Shown piece after piece: positions 13,330 to 28,812 of a DNA stretch of 64,000 bases (the stretch's first letter is position 1; each line of letters opens with the position of its first letter). Position numbers and translations under genes: made by a program. The notes beneath the pieces are model-generated. The model worked only from the letters and a program-made list of their open reading frames with translations, had not been told where the DNA came from and searched no databases. The stretch comes from Anthopleura xanthogrammica (taxonomy: Eukaryota > Cnidaria > Anthozoa > Actiniaria > Actiniidae), in NCBI GenBank assembly GCA_964019055.1, contig OZ025217.1:3294501-3358500 (forward strand). Direction: 5' to 3'.

Positions 13330-13705
13330 AAAAAGCCATTCAAGTGTTATTGGTCATGTACGAAAACCATTTAAATATTAGATTTTTATCTAGGAGTGTA
13401 GTTTTCAGTTGATATTTTCCAAACCATTTAAAAGTTTAAGTTATATGGCTATTTTCTTAAAATGCCATTTCAGTGCTTGACCTTATCCATAGAAAGCCAT
13501 TTAAGTGCTAAGCCTTAAACGCGCGCGTGTTTTTCTAAGAGCCATTTCAGTGTTAGGCCTTATGTGCACTCGTATCGTTGTCAAAGCCATTTAAGTGCCC
13601 AACACATGACTTTGATGAGAATTTCCCCCTTGAGAAAGAAACATTCATTTCTTTCAAATGTGTATAAATTTCGACTTTGGAAAGCCTTTGAAGTGCTGTT
13701 TTTTC
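13330..13705. repeat. Degenerate interspersed motif AGCCATTTAAGTGCT, about 8 copies
   Basis: The word (A)AGCCATTTAAGTGCT and variants occur about eight times at irregular 30-95-bp spacing, several followed by AGGCCTTA or AAGCCTTA. Looks like an old, diverged tandem repeat. No coding potential. Confidence 0.55.
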
Positions 13706-14264
13706 ACTAATCAAAAGATAGTCGCTCACTTGCTATATATCCTTGATATTCTTCTTCCGTTTCCTTAAGTATCGGCTTGCTCTTCCGTGAGTTCGTCACT
13801 AATAATGCTCGTTATTTCCAAAAGGCATGAATTACAAATTATTTCTTTCTCCCTAATTTCTTCTTTTTTTTTTCCTTTAAATTTTTTTTTTAATTTTTAA
13901 ATATCTTTAGAAGTGAGGAATCAGTAGTAATGATCATAGTATCTTCTTTCCGATAGGATAAGATAATCAGTGTAATAGTCTTAGTAATATTCTGACAGTG
14001 CAATAATTAATAGGTCAAAAGTAAGGTCGAGCTCTTCTTTAATCTCACGGATGTCTTAGAAAAGACTCGGCTTTCAATTGGTTCTTCTAAGAGTCATGAT
14101 ATTCAAGCTTGGATGCACTTGTACTGAGTAGCAATAAAGTATGAGATACATTTAGATAAAAAGGATTCAAGATGTGAGTTTTGTTTCATCAAGCTGAATT
14201 TTTCTCGGGAAAAAAAACGAATCTTGTTCGAAAGTCACGGCACCGTCACATGACGTCATAGCCG
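13706..14264. other. Non-coding stretch, nothing recognised
   Basis: AT-rich. A CRE-like TGACGTCA palindrome sits just before the inverted repeat at 14265. Confidence 0.4.
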
Positions 14265-14334
14265 CCATGTTGGAAGAATTTAACAAAAGATTTTTCATTG
14301 AATTCTTTAGTTATATCTTCCAACATGGCGGACA
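14265..14334. mobile_element. Small inverted repeat with GCCGCCATGTTGGAAGA arms
   Basis: The left arm GCCGCCATGTTGGAAGA is matched by TCTTCCAACATGGCGG about 45 bp later. The TGACGTCA-GCCGCCAT combination recurs at about 23577-23660 and 32305-32330, so this is a dispersed foldback family. Confidence 0.6.
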
Positions 14335-14537
14335 TGTCTTTTGCTATTTTACTCCCTTGGGAATGATCGCAAGCCAAGAATTAACGAACAATATGCAATA
14401 TCTTTTCCTAAAATATTTTCGTTCGTTCTTTCGTTACAACATTGACAGTGCCCATTTAAGTCTTATTACCAGTGCCATCATCAACATCACCATCATCTGT
14501 AGCATTTACACCATCCGACATCATCATCAACACCTAC

Positions 14538-14890
14538 ATAATAATAATATTAATAAAAAAAAATAATAATAATAATAATAAATCAATAATAATAATAATA
14601 ATAATAACTTTAATATTTATAATGCGCATATTACATATGAATATGATCACATGCGCACATATTACACTAAATTTACAATGATAAGTAATAGATATATAAA
14701 TATGATATGGAGCAAACGCATCAAAACCATGGAATAAACACAAAACAGACACAAACAAGTAACAGCAATCTAGTGACAATCAGTCACCTTCACTCATCCA
14801 GAACATCCACCACACAAAGAACAAAGTGATCAATAAATAAATCAATATTTCAATAAATCAATAATAATAATAATTATTATTATTATAACG
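14538..14890. repeat. AAT/ATT microsatellite clusters
   Basis: (AAT)n tracts at about 14538-14608 and 14860-14888, the latter switching to (ATT)n. No gene between them. Confidence 0.85.
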
Positions 14891-15530
14891 ACTTTATTAC
14901 AGCTTTTCAAGTGAATCTTCATCTACATTTATTGCATACCTAACACGGTTTTATTTGTTATTCACCGTGTTGTATATGATGTGACTGATAAAATTTGAAT
15001 CTTTTCGAACCATACAGCAGGGTTGAAAATAAGCAACGCCATTAAGGCGAGCTTCTTCGACTCTGATCATCGTTTACGTTGAGCTCGAGATAAGGAAAGA
15101 ATTCCTCATTACAAATTCAAGATAAAGACCAACTACTAGGTTTAAATATAACTTATTGCCATTCTTGGTATTTATTTCTTAATTTAAAATAATTTAAAAT
15201 TTGCTATGTAGAATGTATATGAATGTATGATAATAATTATAATTATGGATAATTAATATTAAAGTAATTAGAGTAGTATTGAGTTTATCTTCACAAGTTA
15301 TCAACCCAGATCAACAAATTTACACCATACAGTAAGTCATAACATGATTTTTTCTTAAGATATTACTACAATCAGTATCCACCGAAGAGGCGCCTGATTT
15401 AAGACCATCAGTGTCTTCCAGCTGCGTCTACCTCATTTCATATTTTCGCCAATTGATCAATACTTAGTTCCTGTATTCATTTGATTAAGCAAATATGGTT
15501 TCACGATAAATAAAGCTTATTTATTAAGCT
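14891..15530. other. Non-coding stretch, nothing recognised
   Basis: No supported gene or element. Confidence 0.45.
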
Positions 15531-15532
15531 TA

Positions 15533-15648
15533 TTGTTATTATTATTATTTTAATTATCATTATTATTATTAATATCATTTTTTTAAATTATTATTATCAT
15601 TATTATTATTATTGATTTTTTTTTTTTTTTAGATTATTATTATTGTTA

Positions 15649-15724
<76 letters not shown>
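15533..15724. repeat. (ATT)n microsatellite
   Basis: Imperfect ATT repeats to about 15645, then an almost perfect run to 15724. The poly-Tyr frame across it is an artefact. Confidence 0.95.
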
Positions 15725-15726
<2 letters not shown>

Positions 15727-17310
15727 AGACCTACGTTGTCTTTATCACTCCTTCTTGCATGGTTACCTAAAAGAGTCCCATGCATAATGCTGCACTGTAA
15801 GACCAACTCGACCAAGTTTTTTCCTCAACCTCTGAACGCCGCTAGTAAACATATCTTGATTCAACTTTGATAACATATTTCTCACAAAATTTTTCTCTGA
15901 CTTAACTATTGCATTTTATAATCATAATAATCATAGTCCAGGTTTTAATTTATAGACCTGTTTTATTAGCTTCACATGCAAATTGCCCATTTCAGACCAC
16001 ATGACATCCCCTTGAGAAATTTTCATTTATCAAAATATTTACACACGAAAGAATGGACTCCCAAGAGTGGCATCACATGTTCTGAAATGGAAGCAACAAA
16101 AAACGAAGCTAAAGAGTTCTATTGGTCAGAGTTTATTAAAAACCTTCTATTTAGGTTTTCATTTGATAGACGAACGGACGAGTTTGTTATTAAAGGACTG
16201 CTCCAGGGCTAGTCAAAGTCTAGTTTCATTGAATACAATTTTTTCAATCTACATCTGTTTATTTCAAATTATCTATAAATCCTATAAGCGGAATTTGAGT
16301 TAATAAAAAAAAATACAATACTTTTTTGGGGGGAAAAAGCCTCATAAGAAGTAATGAAAGAGCAGATGTTAATGAATAGAGTTTTAAAATTAAAGTCTTT
16401 TGATACTGTTGACGGCAAATATCAAGAAGTTAGCTTTGAGCTACCGTTTAAGACATTTATATAAAGCATTTGTGAATCTCGTGTCTGAACTGACAAAAGT
16501 TTTGACAACACCCTGGCTTCTGCGCGTGCGCGTAGACTGTGACGTCATCGTATGCAAATAAGGTCGAATCACGGAAACTCGGATTTCACTGGTGGGGATA
16601 AGATCTTACACAGCAAGAATAAGATGATAAAAATATCAGGGCTCTAAAATTTGTCTTCCTAAATCTAGTGAATTCTTTCACCACCTATTTTCAATAGTGT
16701 GTGTGTGTGTGAGATAAACGGTGTACACCCGCGGAGACAAATGCCTGCAATCCCAGACGTGTCAGTCATTAATCAATTATATGTAATTACCTTCCTTTAC
16801 CGCCAAAAATAATTATTCTTTTTTCTTTTCTAAACGAGCTGCTAAAGACCTCTTTTGAAATTTTCTTAGTTAGGAGGCTCGGGAAAAAACTCCATCGTAA
16901 AAAATTGAGAATTTTTTCCTGTTAGCTTGCAATTCTAATTGTGCATTACGGTCACTTTGGATGAAAACATTAGCTTGTGATTGTCGTTTCTTAGAGTTTA
17001 CTCCCACATTAAAAACTGTAGTAAAAATAGGTATTTTATGTTAACTGCCTTCTTTTCTCAGTCGGGCCGCCGCCTAAAGTTCCTTATGCATTTTTCGTTT
17101 GTAAAAAGTCAAACTTAATTACTCAATATTGCCGGAGGAAATAATCATGAAAGTTTGTTGTTGTACCTTCACGAAGACGGAAAAAAATAGCAAAAATAAA
17201 GTAATGAATGCTAGATATATTCGGCAATCGTTTGAAAAAGGATGATTTGACCATTTTTTCGCTTTTTTTGAACTTACAAGCTAGTACTTTCACCTATGTG
17301 AAATCTCCTT

Positions 17311-17314
<4 letters not shown>
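15725..17314. other. Non-coding stretch
   Basis: No gene is supported. A TGACGTCA CRE-like site and an octamer-like ATGCAAAT lie close together at about 16541-16560. A short GT run is at about 16698-16710. Confidence 0.4.

Positions 17315-17359
<45 letters not shown>
17315..17359. repeat. (TC)n microsatellite
   Basis: Perfect TC run of about 22 units, followed by a run of A at about 17397-17413. Confidence 0.95.
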
Positions 17360-17364
<5 letters not shown>

Positions 17365-19152
17365 TCTTCGTCTGTCAGCTTCAAATCGGTCTTCCATAAA
17401 AAAAAAAAAAAAACGATAAAAGACTAAAAATAAATCGAAAAATTACATCCTCTTGAAGCTGTTATCTAAATGCATTTAACTTAAATTGAAATCAGTATAA
17501 TTTAATCAAGCTTGGCTGGCGTGTCTTAGGCTCTAAACTATGGTGTCTGGATTCACTAAAAATTTAAAAAATAAAATAAATAATTTTGTGAACACGTAGT
17601 TACCATAGCAACGAGTTTCGGCCACTAAGCTGTGTTCACATCACATCACGTTGTGTGTAATTAAATCTTCTATGACATCGATTAAAATATCTTAATTTTT
17701 CCATCAAGCGACATAATACTGCTAGAGGTTTCAAGTAAGCCTTCATAGATTCCTCAGTGTTCACCGGCCAAGCCCATCTTAAAAGTATGTAGATATTCAA
17801 TTAAATTAATCATTGCTTTCACGCCGACACTTGATTGATTTCCACTACGATCAAGATCTCAATTGGTCTGTGATCTTGGGAGGCTTAGATTTTTTTCTCC
17901 AAAGGTGTGGTTTGCTTCGAATAAACACGCTCAGAAAACTCCATCCATATAAGTTATTCGTTACTGTTTAGTCTTCAAAGTCATTTTCTCTGCATGAGTC
18001 CCTTGAATAATTTCCGCGGTTTTGAAGCCAGGATTTCTTTTCTATTCTCATTTATCTTAACTTACTGGCGGCCGACATGGCCTTGATATTGAAATTCGGC
18101 CGCTCGTCTAACTCTTTGATTACCAATTGAGCGATCTCTTCAAACTGAGACAGAAAGGACACCTATACGGTATGTTTACATTGGAATGAAAACTATGAAT
18201 ATTTTTAAACTCGTTTTTTATTTTAGCGATTTACCAAACGAAAGTAAGCTAGACACTTCGCAACTCAGCGCGTGAGTTTGCGTGTAGACACAGTGAAAGA
18301 AACTGGAAACGAGAGTGAGAGAGAGAGAGAGAAAAATCGGGGAATTTTCGAGTGGATTTTTGATATTTTTTTCGACTGTTTCACCAATATTTTCTAATAT
18401 TGAATTTCGCGAGTCTTGATAGGAAAGTAATTAGTGGTGTAATTCCTAAGCGATGACGACAGGTTCATGAAGTGAAAACCCAATTGGATTCGCTCAGATT
18501 TGATCTTGAAAAACTAGGTATTTCATTGGCGTGAGCGCATTATTTTTAACAGATAACGTAGGAGGCCGGGAATAACATGCTCAAAAATGCAATGAACTTG
18601 TACAATACAGGTCTTGTGAGAGGATTCTAGAGACTACAGTGGTCTATATCGAACGAGGTTGAGTTGAAAGTCAATGAAATACTATCTGTATTGGCTTCAA
18701 AATCAGCTCGTGAAATTTGAACTCGAAAAAAAAAAATTGAATTCGCATGAAAAGTTGGTATTAAATTTAAAATCATTTGTTTTTGCTTTCAGGCCAGGCA
18801 GACCGCTCTCCATAATCGATGCCCAGCCTTCAAAATTGATTTAAAGGAAACAATTGACAAGTCGAAAAGTCAATGGAACCGACACAAGTCATCTAAAACA
18901 AACTAGCTCAAGGGGAGATTTACTGGTGCCAAGGAAGTCGGGAAATTCATCGCCGCTCGTGGTAACAGGTACATAAGAGCGAAGCATTACCTCAGTTTTA
19001 TACATGTTTCCATTTCGTCTTATGGTTATTTAAAGTCTGTGTAAAGAGTTGATATAATCGGTAATCTCACGCTGTTAAAGTTAAAGAGGCCGTTGAGAAA
19101 CTCGTTACTGAAACATAGAGAAAAAAAAACTATTTTTCTGTGGAGAAACGCC
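17360..19152 (+). other. Upstream region of the second GPCR
   Basis: No coding exon is visible. A GA-rich tract lies at about 18317-18333, and an acceptor-like TTTGCTTTCAG at about 18782-18792 could start a 5' UTR exon for the receptor downstream. This is a guess from consensus only. Confidence 0.3.
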
Positions 19153-20205
19153 ATGTCGAATTTGACACGTCTTTCGCTTGTGTACGAAAGTAGTTTACAA
19201 TACAATGGAACGAAGAGTACCCTAGCTTCGGAAGACTCGAAAACAGCCAAGGGTTTTAAAGTTGCTGCTTATGTAGCTGTGATGATAGTTGCCATAACAG
19301 GGAATTTGTTTGTGGTATCGGCGATGAAGAAAGATCATCGTGGAAAGCTTCGTAAGTTTACCTACCTTGTGATTACGAGTATAGCTGTATCAGACTTACT
19401 CATGGCTGCTATGAGTATCCCAGAACGTATAACACGAGTCCTGTCGCAAGATCAGTGGTTGATAGCAGGAACAGGCGGTGAGATTCTCTGCAAAGCTGTG
19501 AACTTTGTCGAGAAAGTGTCTATTACGGTCTCAGCTTTGCATGTCATTGCACTGGCTTTTCGACGGTTTCTGGCCGTTTTTACACCTCGGACGACTTTGA
19601 CCTTGAAAAGCTATCGAAAGTCAATTCTCTTGATTTCACTGATGTGGCTGTTTTCCGCGCTCTACTGGTCCCCGGTGCTCTACTATGGGGGTTTATTGGT
19701 AGTACCCGAGTCTGGCTTACAGTGCAAGGTGCGCTATTTTTACCCTCAGTGGAGAACGAGCTACCTTGTCTTCTTGATTTTACTCTTAGGAATTTTAGTC
19801 CTTGTCTTGGTGTTTTATTCTGCAATTTGGTTCAAACTTTTGTGTAGCAAGACTCTAAGGGAACAGCAAGTTGGATTGGCGTCTTTAGTCCGCCGTAAAA
19901 CAACTACCATGGTAGCAGTGATAGTTGCGACGTTCTACGCTTGTTTTCTACCGTATTGGATAGGCTGGATTCTATGCTCTTATCAACAAGTCTTCTGCAG
20001 TCGTATTTTCACTTTTATCTCGATTTATTTGACTCACGCGAGCGTCGCGGTCAACCCTTTTATTTGTCTGTTCTTCAGTCGTCATTATAGACAAGCCTTG
20101 GGGGAAATTCTACCTTTCTCGACAAGAAAGCGTGGTGCCAAAACCCAACCTCGAACTCACGGAAAAGCCATGGTTCGCAGCCCCAGAGAAAGATACGCCA
20201 TCTAA
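19153..20205 (+). CDS. Rhodopsin-family (class A) GPCR with RRF in place of DRY, intronless, 350 aa
   Basis: Complete seven-transmembrane receptor in one exon. I chose ATG 19153 because the frame upstream of it has no further ATG, and this start gives an extracellular N terminus with NLT and NGT sequons. Landmarks: TM1 with GN, TM2 with SDL then IPERITRVL, a TM3-top Cys in GEILCK, FLPYWIGW in TM6, and NPFIC in TM7. The C tail is short, basic and Arg/Lys-rich. Most unusual is the TM3 end: the acidic residue of D/E-R-Y is Arg137 (R137-R138-F139), whereas the paralogues in this window keep ERF or DRF. An AATAAA lies at 20215-20220, only 10 bp past the stop; a later signal is equally possible. 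Ligand unknown; a peptide-type receptor is the likeliest class. Confidence 0.92.
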   Translation: MSNLTRLSLVYESSLQYNGTKSTLASEDSKTAKGFKVAAYVAVMIVAITGNLFVVSAMKKDHRGKLRKFTYLVITSIAVSDLLMAAMSIPERITRVLSQDQWLIAGTGGEILCKAVNFVEKVSITVSALHVIALAFRRFLAVFTPRTTLTLKSYRKSILLISLMWLFSALYWSPVLYYGGLLVVPESGLQCKVRYFYPQWRTSYLVFLILLLGILVLVLVFYSAIWFKLLCSKTLREQQVGLASLVRRKTTTMVAVIVATFYACFLPYWIGWILCSYQQVFCSRIFTFISIYLTHASVAVNPFICLFFSRHYRQALGEILPFSTRKRGAKTQPRTHGKAMVRSPRERYAI

Positions 20206-21359
20206 AAATAACTCAATAAAATCATGACTGAAATAACAAAATAAGAAGATAATATTCAGATTATGATTATAGAAGTAAAAATACGTATTCCGGCACGTCA
20301 ATCGCTTTAAACAATATCAAGTTCACGATAGCTTTACCGCTCCCTCGGGCCGAAGATACCAAATGTTTTTTGTTGAATTAAATTTTTAACTATCAGCTTT
20401 ATTTTACTCAATCCTAAAAAAAAACAACTGCGGTATTGCATGGAGAAAAAAGTGTTGTAGTAAATATAAATAAGCTTTAATATAGATAGAAATGTTAATA
20501 TTAAATTGTAATTAAAAATATTGTCGAAAATTGAATATTTTTTACGAAAAAATAATGGAGTTTATTTTGCTTGTCTTTTGTTTACATTTCCGACATTAAT
20601 CCATCTAGAAAAACAGATCAAAGTTGGATTATATTATCTTTATGAAGTGGTATAAACCGCATTTCTTATTAATGAGGGAAAAAGCTATTTTTTGATGTAG
20701 TTCGCGCCTAGTTTTACACTGTAATCTTATTTCTCTCGATGATGACAGTGCTTGATTGAATTTCTCTCGGCTAAATCTTCGCCAATATTCGTCGAGGATC
20801 GAATATATCACTTGTTAATGCGATACTTTGACGATGTATTATTCATCGTGTCACACTAGTAATATTCTGAATCTTAAGGAGAACCAAGTGGTGATATAAC
20901 TGTGTTGATTGTTTGCGTTGCTTTCAGAATATCGACCAGAAAAAAAACAAATTAGAGTGCACCTTTTAAGACATGTTAACGCAACGACTTGCGTGCTCGT
21001 CTAGAACTTTCATATGTACAACTAAACTACCTCTCACTTAAGGGAGGATTTTTTTTTCAGTTTTAACAGGTCTTTGGCTTCGAAGGATTAATTTAACTGG
21101 TGTTTTAAGCTTTTTTCAGCTGATTACAGAAGCGTCGCATGACGATTCCGAGTAATTTAGTAAAACTTGAAAAACCTCGTGCGGTTTAGTTTGATTATCT
21201 TGTCGTGCGTGGTGAATGAGACAAAGAACTATTAAGGAGAAAGGAAGAGACGAATAAAAACAACTCACACGACATGAATAATGAATAGAATATTAGACAT
21301 GAGCGAGGTAAAATTATAGAAATTCTAATTTTATTTTTCCTCTTTGGATTCTCTTTCTT

Positions 21360-21390
<31 letters not shown>

Positions 21391-21933
21391 TATTAAATAA
21401 TTTTGAACTTAAATTCTCAGGAATCTCAGAACACGATATTTCTGTAATACTCTAGATTTAAATTATTTCACGCCTTGTCTCATTAAACAAATTAATTATT
21501 TACGTTTTTTAAATATACGTTTATTGTTCTAATCCTTCTAGTCCGTGCAAAATTCGATTTTTATGAACGAAAAACCGCAGAAAATCTCTCATGAATTTAA
21601 CAAAGTCAAAAACATCTTTTGTTTTCGTGATTTTTGTTTTTCTTCATCCTAACCTATCCTACGCAGGACTGAATATATGAATATTTAAATATGAATTTAT
21701 TAATTCATCTGCAGTTTGAATTTAAAACATACTTTGGCATATTTTATGGGTGGGCTACCTGTGTTGGCTGAGAAACGTCTGCGCATGCGCCAAATTTTCC
21801 AAAAAAAAATTCAAAGATCTTGCATCTGGAAAAAAATTGTCGAGCTGTTCAGGAAAAAGAGTTTTAGTACAAACATTTTTATTTTTATTTTTTTTATTTA
21901 TTTAACTTCGCAATGAGATTTTGACTTATCCTC

Positions 21934-21935
<2 letters not shown>
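20206..21935. other. 3' flank of second GPCR and intergenic DNA
   Basis: AT-rich with T-runs near 21357-21387. No supported gene. Confidence 0.45.
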
Positions 21936-21986
<51 letters not shown>

Positions 21987-22096
21987 GATAATAATAATAA
22001 TAAAGTACGGAAATTAAGAATTTTGCTTAGAAATTATGCCATATTTCCGCAATCTTCTGTAAAAAGTCAAGTCAGACAAAAGTTGAAATAAATCAC

Positions 22097-22150
<54 letters not shown>

Positions 22151-22170
22151 GATAATAATAATAATAATGA
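21936..22170. repeat. Two (AAT)n microsatellites
   Basis: (AAT)n at 21936-22004 and 22097-22168. Each is interrupted once by AAAGAT in the same relative place, suggesting the second is a duplicate of the first. Confidence 0.9.
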
Positions 22171-22449
22171 TTTTTTCAATAGGATCCACTAGGTGGCTCT
22201 TGAAAAGCTAAATGAATTATGGAAAATTCGCAACTATTTATAGTAAAATATAATTCAGGTGACATAATACGCTAAAAAATATTTATATTGATATAAGGCC
22301 AAGAAACCCTCCAAAACAGCCGAACGCCCCGACCTCTTCAATTTTGTAGCAGATTTTGGGATAGTTTTTAAAACCAGCAGCTTTCTTCTTGAAAGAAGGT
22401 GAGCACACGATTTTATCCAAAAACCGCTGACTTATTTTTTAGCCCTGTC

Positions 22450-22586
22450 TAGAGACCCCTTGCACGTGACATAAAAGCAGCTCAATTTGGAGGACAAAAC
22501 AAAATAATTTCAATCTCCTGAGAATTTGAACCTATTGTTTTGTCCTCCAAATTGAGCTACTTTGACGTCACGTGCAAGGGGTCTAT
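22450..22586. mobile_element. Palindromic MITE with GACCCCTTGCACGTGA ends, full copy
   Basis: A 137-bp foldback: the left arm starts TAGAGACCCCTTGCACGTGA and runs through GCAGCTCAATTTGGAGGAC. The right arm is its reverse complement, ending CACGTGCAAGGGGTCTA. TA dinucleotides flank the ends, as in Tc1/mariner-type non-autonomous elements. Other copies: 30329-30462 (full), 13244 and 50803 (half). Confidence 0.8.
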
Positions 22587-23100
22587 AATCCATTGAGTCA
22601 AGTTATACTAGACTCTCTTTCCTTCGCGACTTGTCAGCTTGTTGGAGCGGACACAAAGAGTGACAGTCGCCGGTCTGACTTTCATCGATTCCTAAAACAC
22701 TAAATAACTAATATTATTATTCCATTTCTACAATGAATAAATCGTTCCTACTCCATTAAGTACTCGAAACGGATTTCATCATTTCTTTCTTGAAAGAATT
22801 CCAGACCGTTTTACATTAAGGTCAGGAATCACAAGCGGTAATCATCCAACTTATCGACAAGCAATAGTTGGCGTCGAACTCTCTTTAATGGCTTATTGCT
22901 CTAGATTATCAGTCATTCGTGCGAGATAGCCTAAAGACAATCAGACGTTGACTACTCTTAGTCTAGCTGATATACATTCGTCGATCGTGTCAGGAAACAT
23001 TAAAATTAGTCGTACAAAGGTTTTAACAATCGATAGAGCTTTTTGCCTTGGGTGTAGTGTTTCTTATTTTAGACCCTGTGCCATTCTCTTGAGATTAAGG
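22587..23100. other. Non-coding stretch, nothing recognised
   Basis: No supported gene or element. Confidence 0.4.
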
Positions 23101-23215
23101 TTCTTTGTTTGAGCTGTATCCATATTCATGTGTCTTCTCATGCGCAACCATTAAACAAAGAAACGATACTCTAGGGAATGACACGTGGTCTGAAACGGGA
23201 AAACATTACGCCGAA
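23101..23215. repeat. Dispersed repeat block shared with 10920-11095 and 34795-34830
   Basis: TTCTTTGTTTGAGCTGTATCC and the following CATATTCATGTGTC recur at about 34795-34830. The later GGGAATGACACGTGGTCTGA recurs at about 11070-11090. Three copies share sub-blocks, so this is an interspersed element with ill-defined ends. Confidence 0.55.
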
Positions 23216-23576
23216 GTCCTAGTGAGTTTCAGGTGGTTTTTGCTGTTTGTTTGTTTATTTTTCGTATGTTTGTCTGTTGTTGTTTGTGCTGTTGTTGTTT
23301 TTGCCTCCTTTTTTTTAAAGGGTTTTACCGCTGTATTTAATGACTTTAGGCTCATCTATACCGTCTCAGGTTTTTCAAACTGAATTAATTACAAAGCTAA
23401 ACAGCCTAAGCAAGTTAACCAATCATTGTTCGTGCTTTGCCCGATCGTAGCTTGTTAGCTTGTTCCTTTACATCAAACGAACAGCAGTATAACATATAGA
23501 AGGTGTCAATACATATTCTTGGGGTGCACAACCACATGACTCAAAGTCCTTTGAGATATAAATAACAATGAAACAG

Positions 23577-23660
23577 CCGCCATCTTGGTTGATCTAACAA
23601 GAGAAGCTAATGAGGAATGCATTGCCATCGTCAACCAACATGGCGGCTATGACGTCACAT
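23577..23660. mobile_element. Inverted repeat with GCCGCCATCTTGGTTGA arms
   Basis: The left arm AGCCGCCATCTTGGTTGA is mirrored by TCAACCAACATGGCGGCT, followed by TGACGTCAC. Same family as 14265-14334 and the single arm at about 32305-32330. Confidence 0.6.
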
Positions 23661-24136
23661 ACACCCTAAAAATAACGACCACACTGATTGGTCGGTTTTC
23701 ATTGAGTGTTTCATCGGCAGACTTTTCAGTATATGGCGCGCCCTGGCACAGAAAGAATGCTTCTTATTGTTTGGTTAGACTGTAGACTTTTCGTCCTCCA
23801 CGACTACGATGTGTGTATACTGTAGCGTACAAGTAAGCAGTTGTGGCAAAGTTGATTTAGTGCTTAGCCTGCGAGAGATTCCTACTCTGATTCTTCTGTT
23901 GGCCTAGCAGCCTTTTTTTTTACTTTTCCCCCGATCCATGTGCAGAGTCATACCGGCACAATCGAATTCTGTAATGATAGGCAAGGATCTTTTCTGCCGC
24001 GCGATGAAATCATCTCAAGACTGTGACCACATTCAATCTACACTATGTCAAAGTTTTCACTTGTGTATTATTACTGGGATACCTGTGGTACCACAGGAAG
24101 TCCAGTCTAATTGTTCCACTGAGGTTTCTGTTTGAC

Positions 24137-24240
24137 CACTCTCGACCCCAGAGCCCTGTCATTCTTACTGCGCATGTTCGACGAAATACCAGACACATTT
24201 CTTGCGCAGTAAGAATGGCAGGGCTCTGGGGTCGAGAGTG
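24137..24240. mobile_element. 38-bp-arm palindrome (foldback MITE) just past the GPCR B stop
   Basis: Arms 24137-24174 and 24203-24240 are reverse complements with about one mismatch, separated by 28 nt. The outer sequence is CACTCTCGACCCCAGAGCC. A diverged relative is at about 26033-26088. On the minus strand it begins 16 nt after the stop codon of GPCR gene B, so it should fold as a long hairpin in that 3' UTR. Confidence 0.85.
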
Positions 24241-24255
24241 CAACTTGATAAGAAC

Positions 24256-28099
<3,844 letters not shown>

Positions 28100-28439
28100 T
28101 TTTTTCGCACCATACAGTGTTAACAATGAAGCTAATGAAATGAATATACAATCTGCTCGACGCTTTATGTCGACTTTCGCTATCACCTGTTTTGCTTCAA
28201 TTTTTTTTTGTCTTCGTATTTTTCTACAAATTGGTCACTTTCCTAGGGCGACTAGTTTATTTCAGAGCATAAAGGCGTCACTCAAATTTCATTATTTTTG
28301 ATTGGCTAACCAGGTTATCCAAACCTTCATTTTCTATTGATATGAAGCCATTCTTACACCTGTTATCTTAGCGACTTCCTGACTTTTAAGAGAGTTGTGT
28401 TACACCAGAGATAAGCGGCAGTCGCGGTTTTATGCAAAC

Positions 28440-28560
28440 ATCCATTTCTATCGACCCCTAAAACAACCTCTGGGCTAAAAAGCCTCATCAGCTAGAAACC
28501 CGAAGGTCGTGGGCTCGAATCCCGCCGAGAGCTCGGAATTTTTTTCCGGGAAAAATTTGC
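28440..28560 (+). mobile_element. tRNA-derived SINE fragment, plus strand
   Basis: Contains a box-B-like GGGCTCGAATCCCGCC at about 28508-28523 followed by GAGAGCTCGG. Immediately left is a copy of the AAACAACCTCTGGGCT tail motif in the opposite orientation, so two SINE pieces abut. Confidence 0.5.
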
Positions 28561-28564
28561 TTGA

Positions 28565-28812
28565 ATAATCACAACCTCTGGGCTGACCTGAGTCAGGGTA
28601 CGGTTATATCTCACAGATTGCACTAGAATTGCAATTTGATCGGATAGCGTGTAGGATTTTGCGGAGTGAGTAAAATCGGAGAATCCAAAGAAAAAAATTC
28701 TTGAATGACGGAAAAGAATTAACAAATTCTACTGATATGTAATGCCGCTGACTCCAGGGATCAAACCCAAGAGGTGAGAGGCGAGTGCTCTTTACCGCTT
28801 CACCTTGCACCC
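28565..28812 (-). mobile_element. tRNA-derived SINE, minus strand, with head and tail
   Basis: On the minus strand the head reads GGTGAAGCGGTAAAGAGCAC, then CTCGCCTCTCACCTC and a box-B-like GGGTTTGATCCCTGG at about 28759-28745. This is followed by a body and the tail CAATCTGTGAGATATAACCG to AGCCCAGAGGTTGT. This copy links the tRNA-like head to the same tail that forms the 57-bp arrays. Confidence 0.7.
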
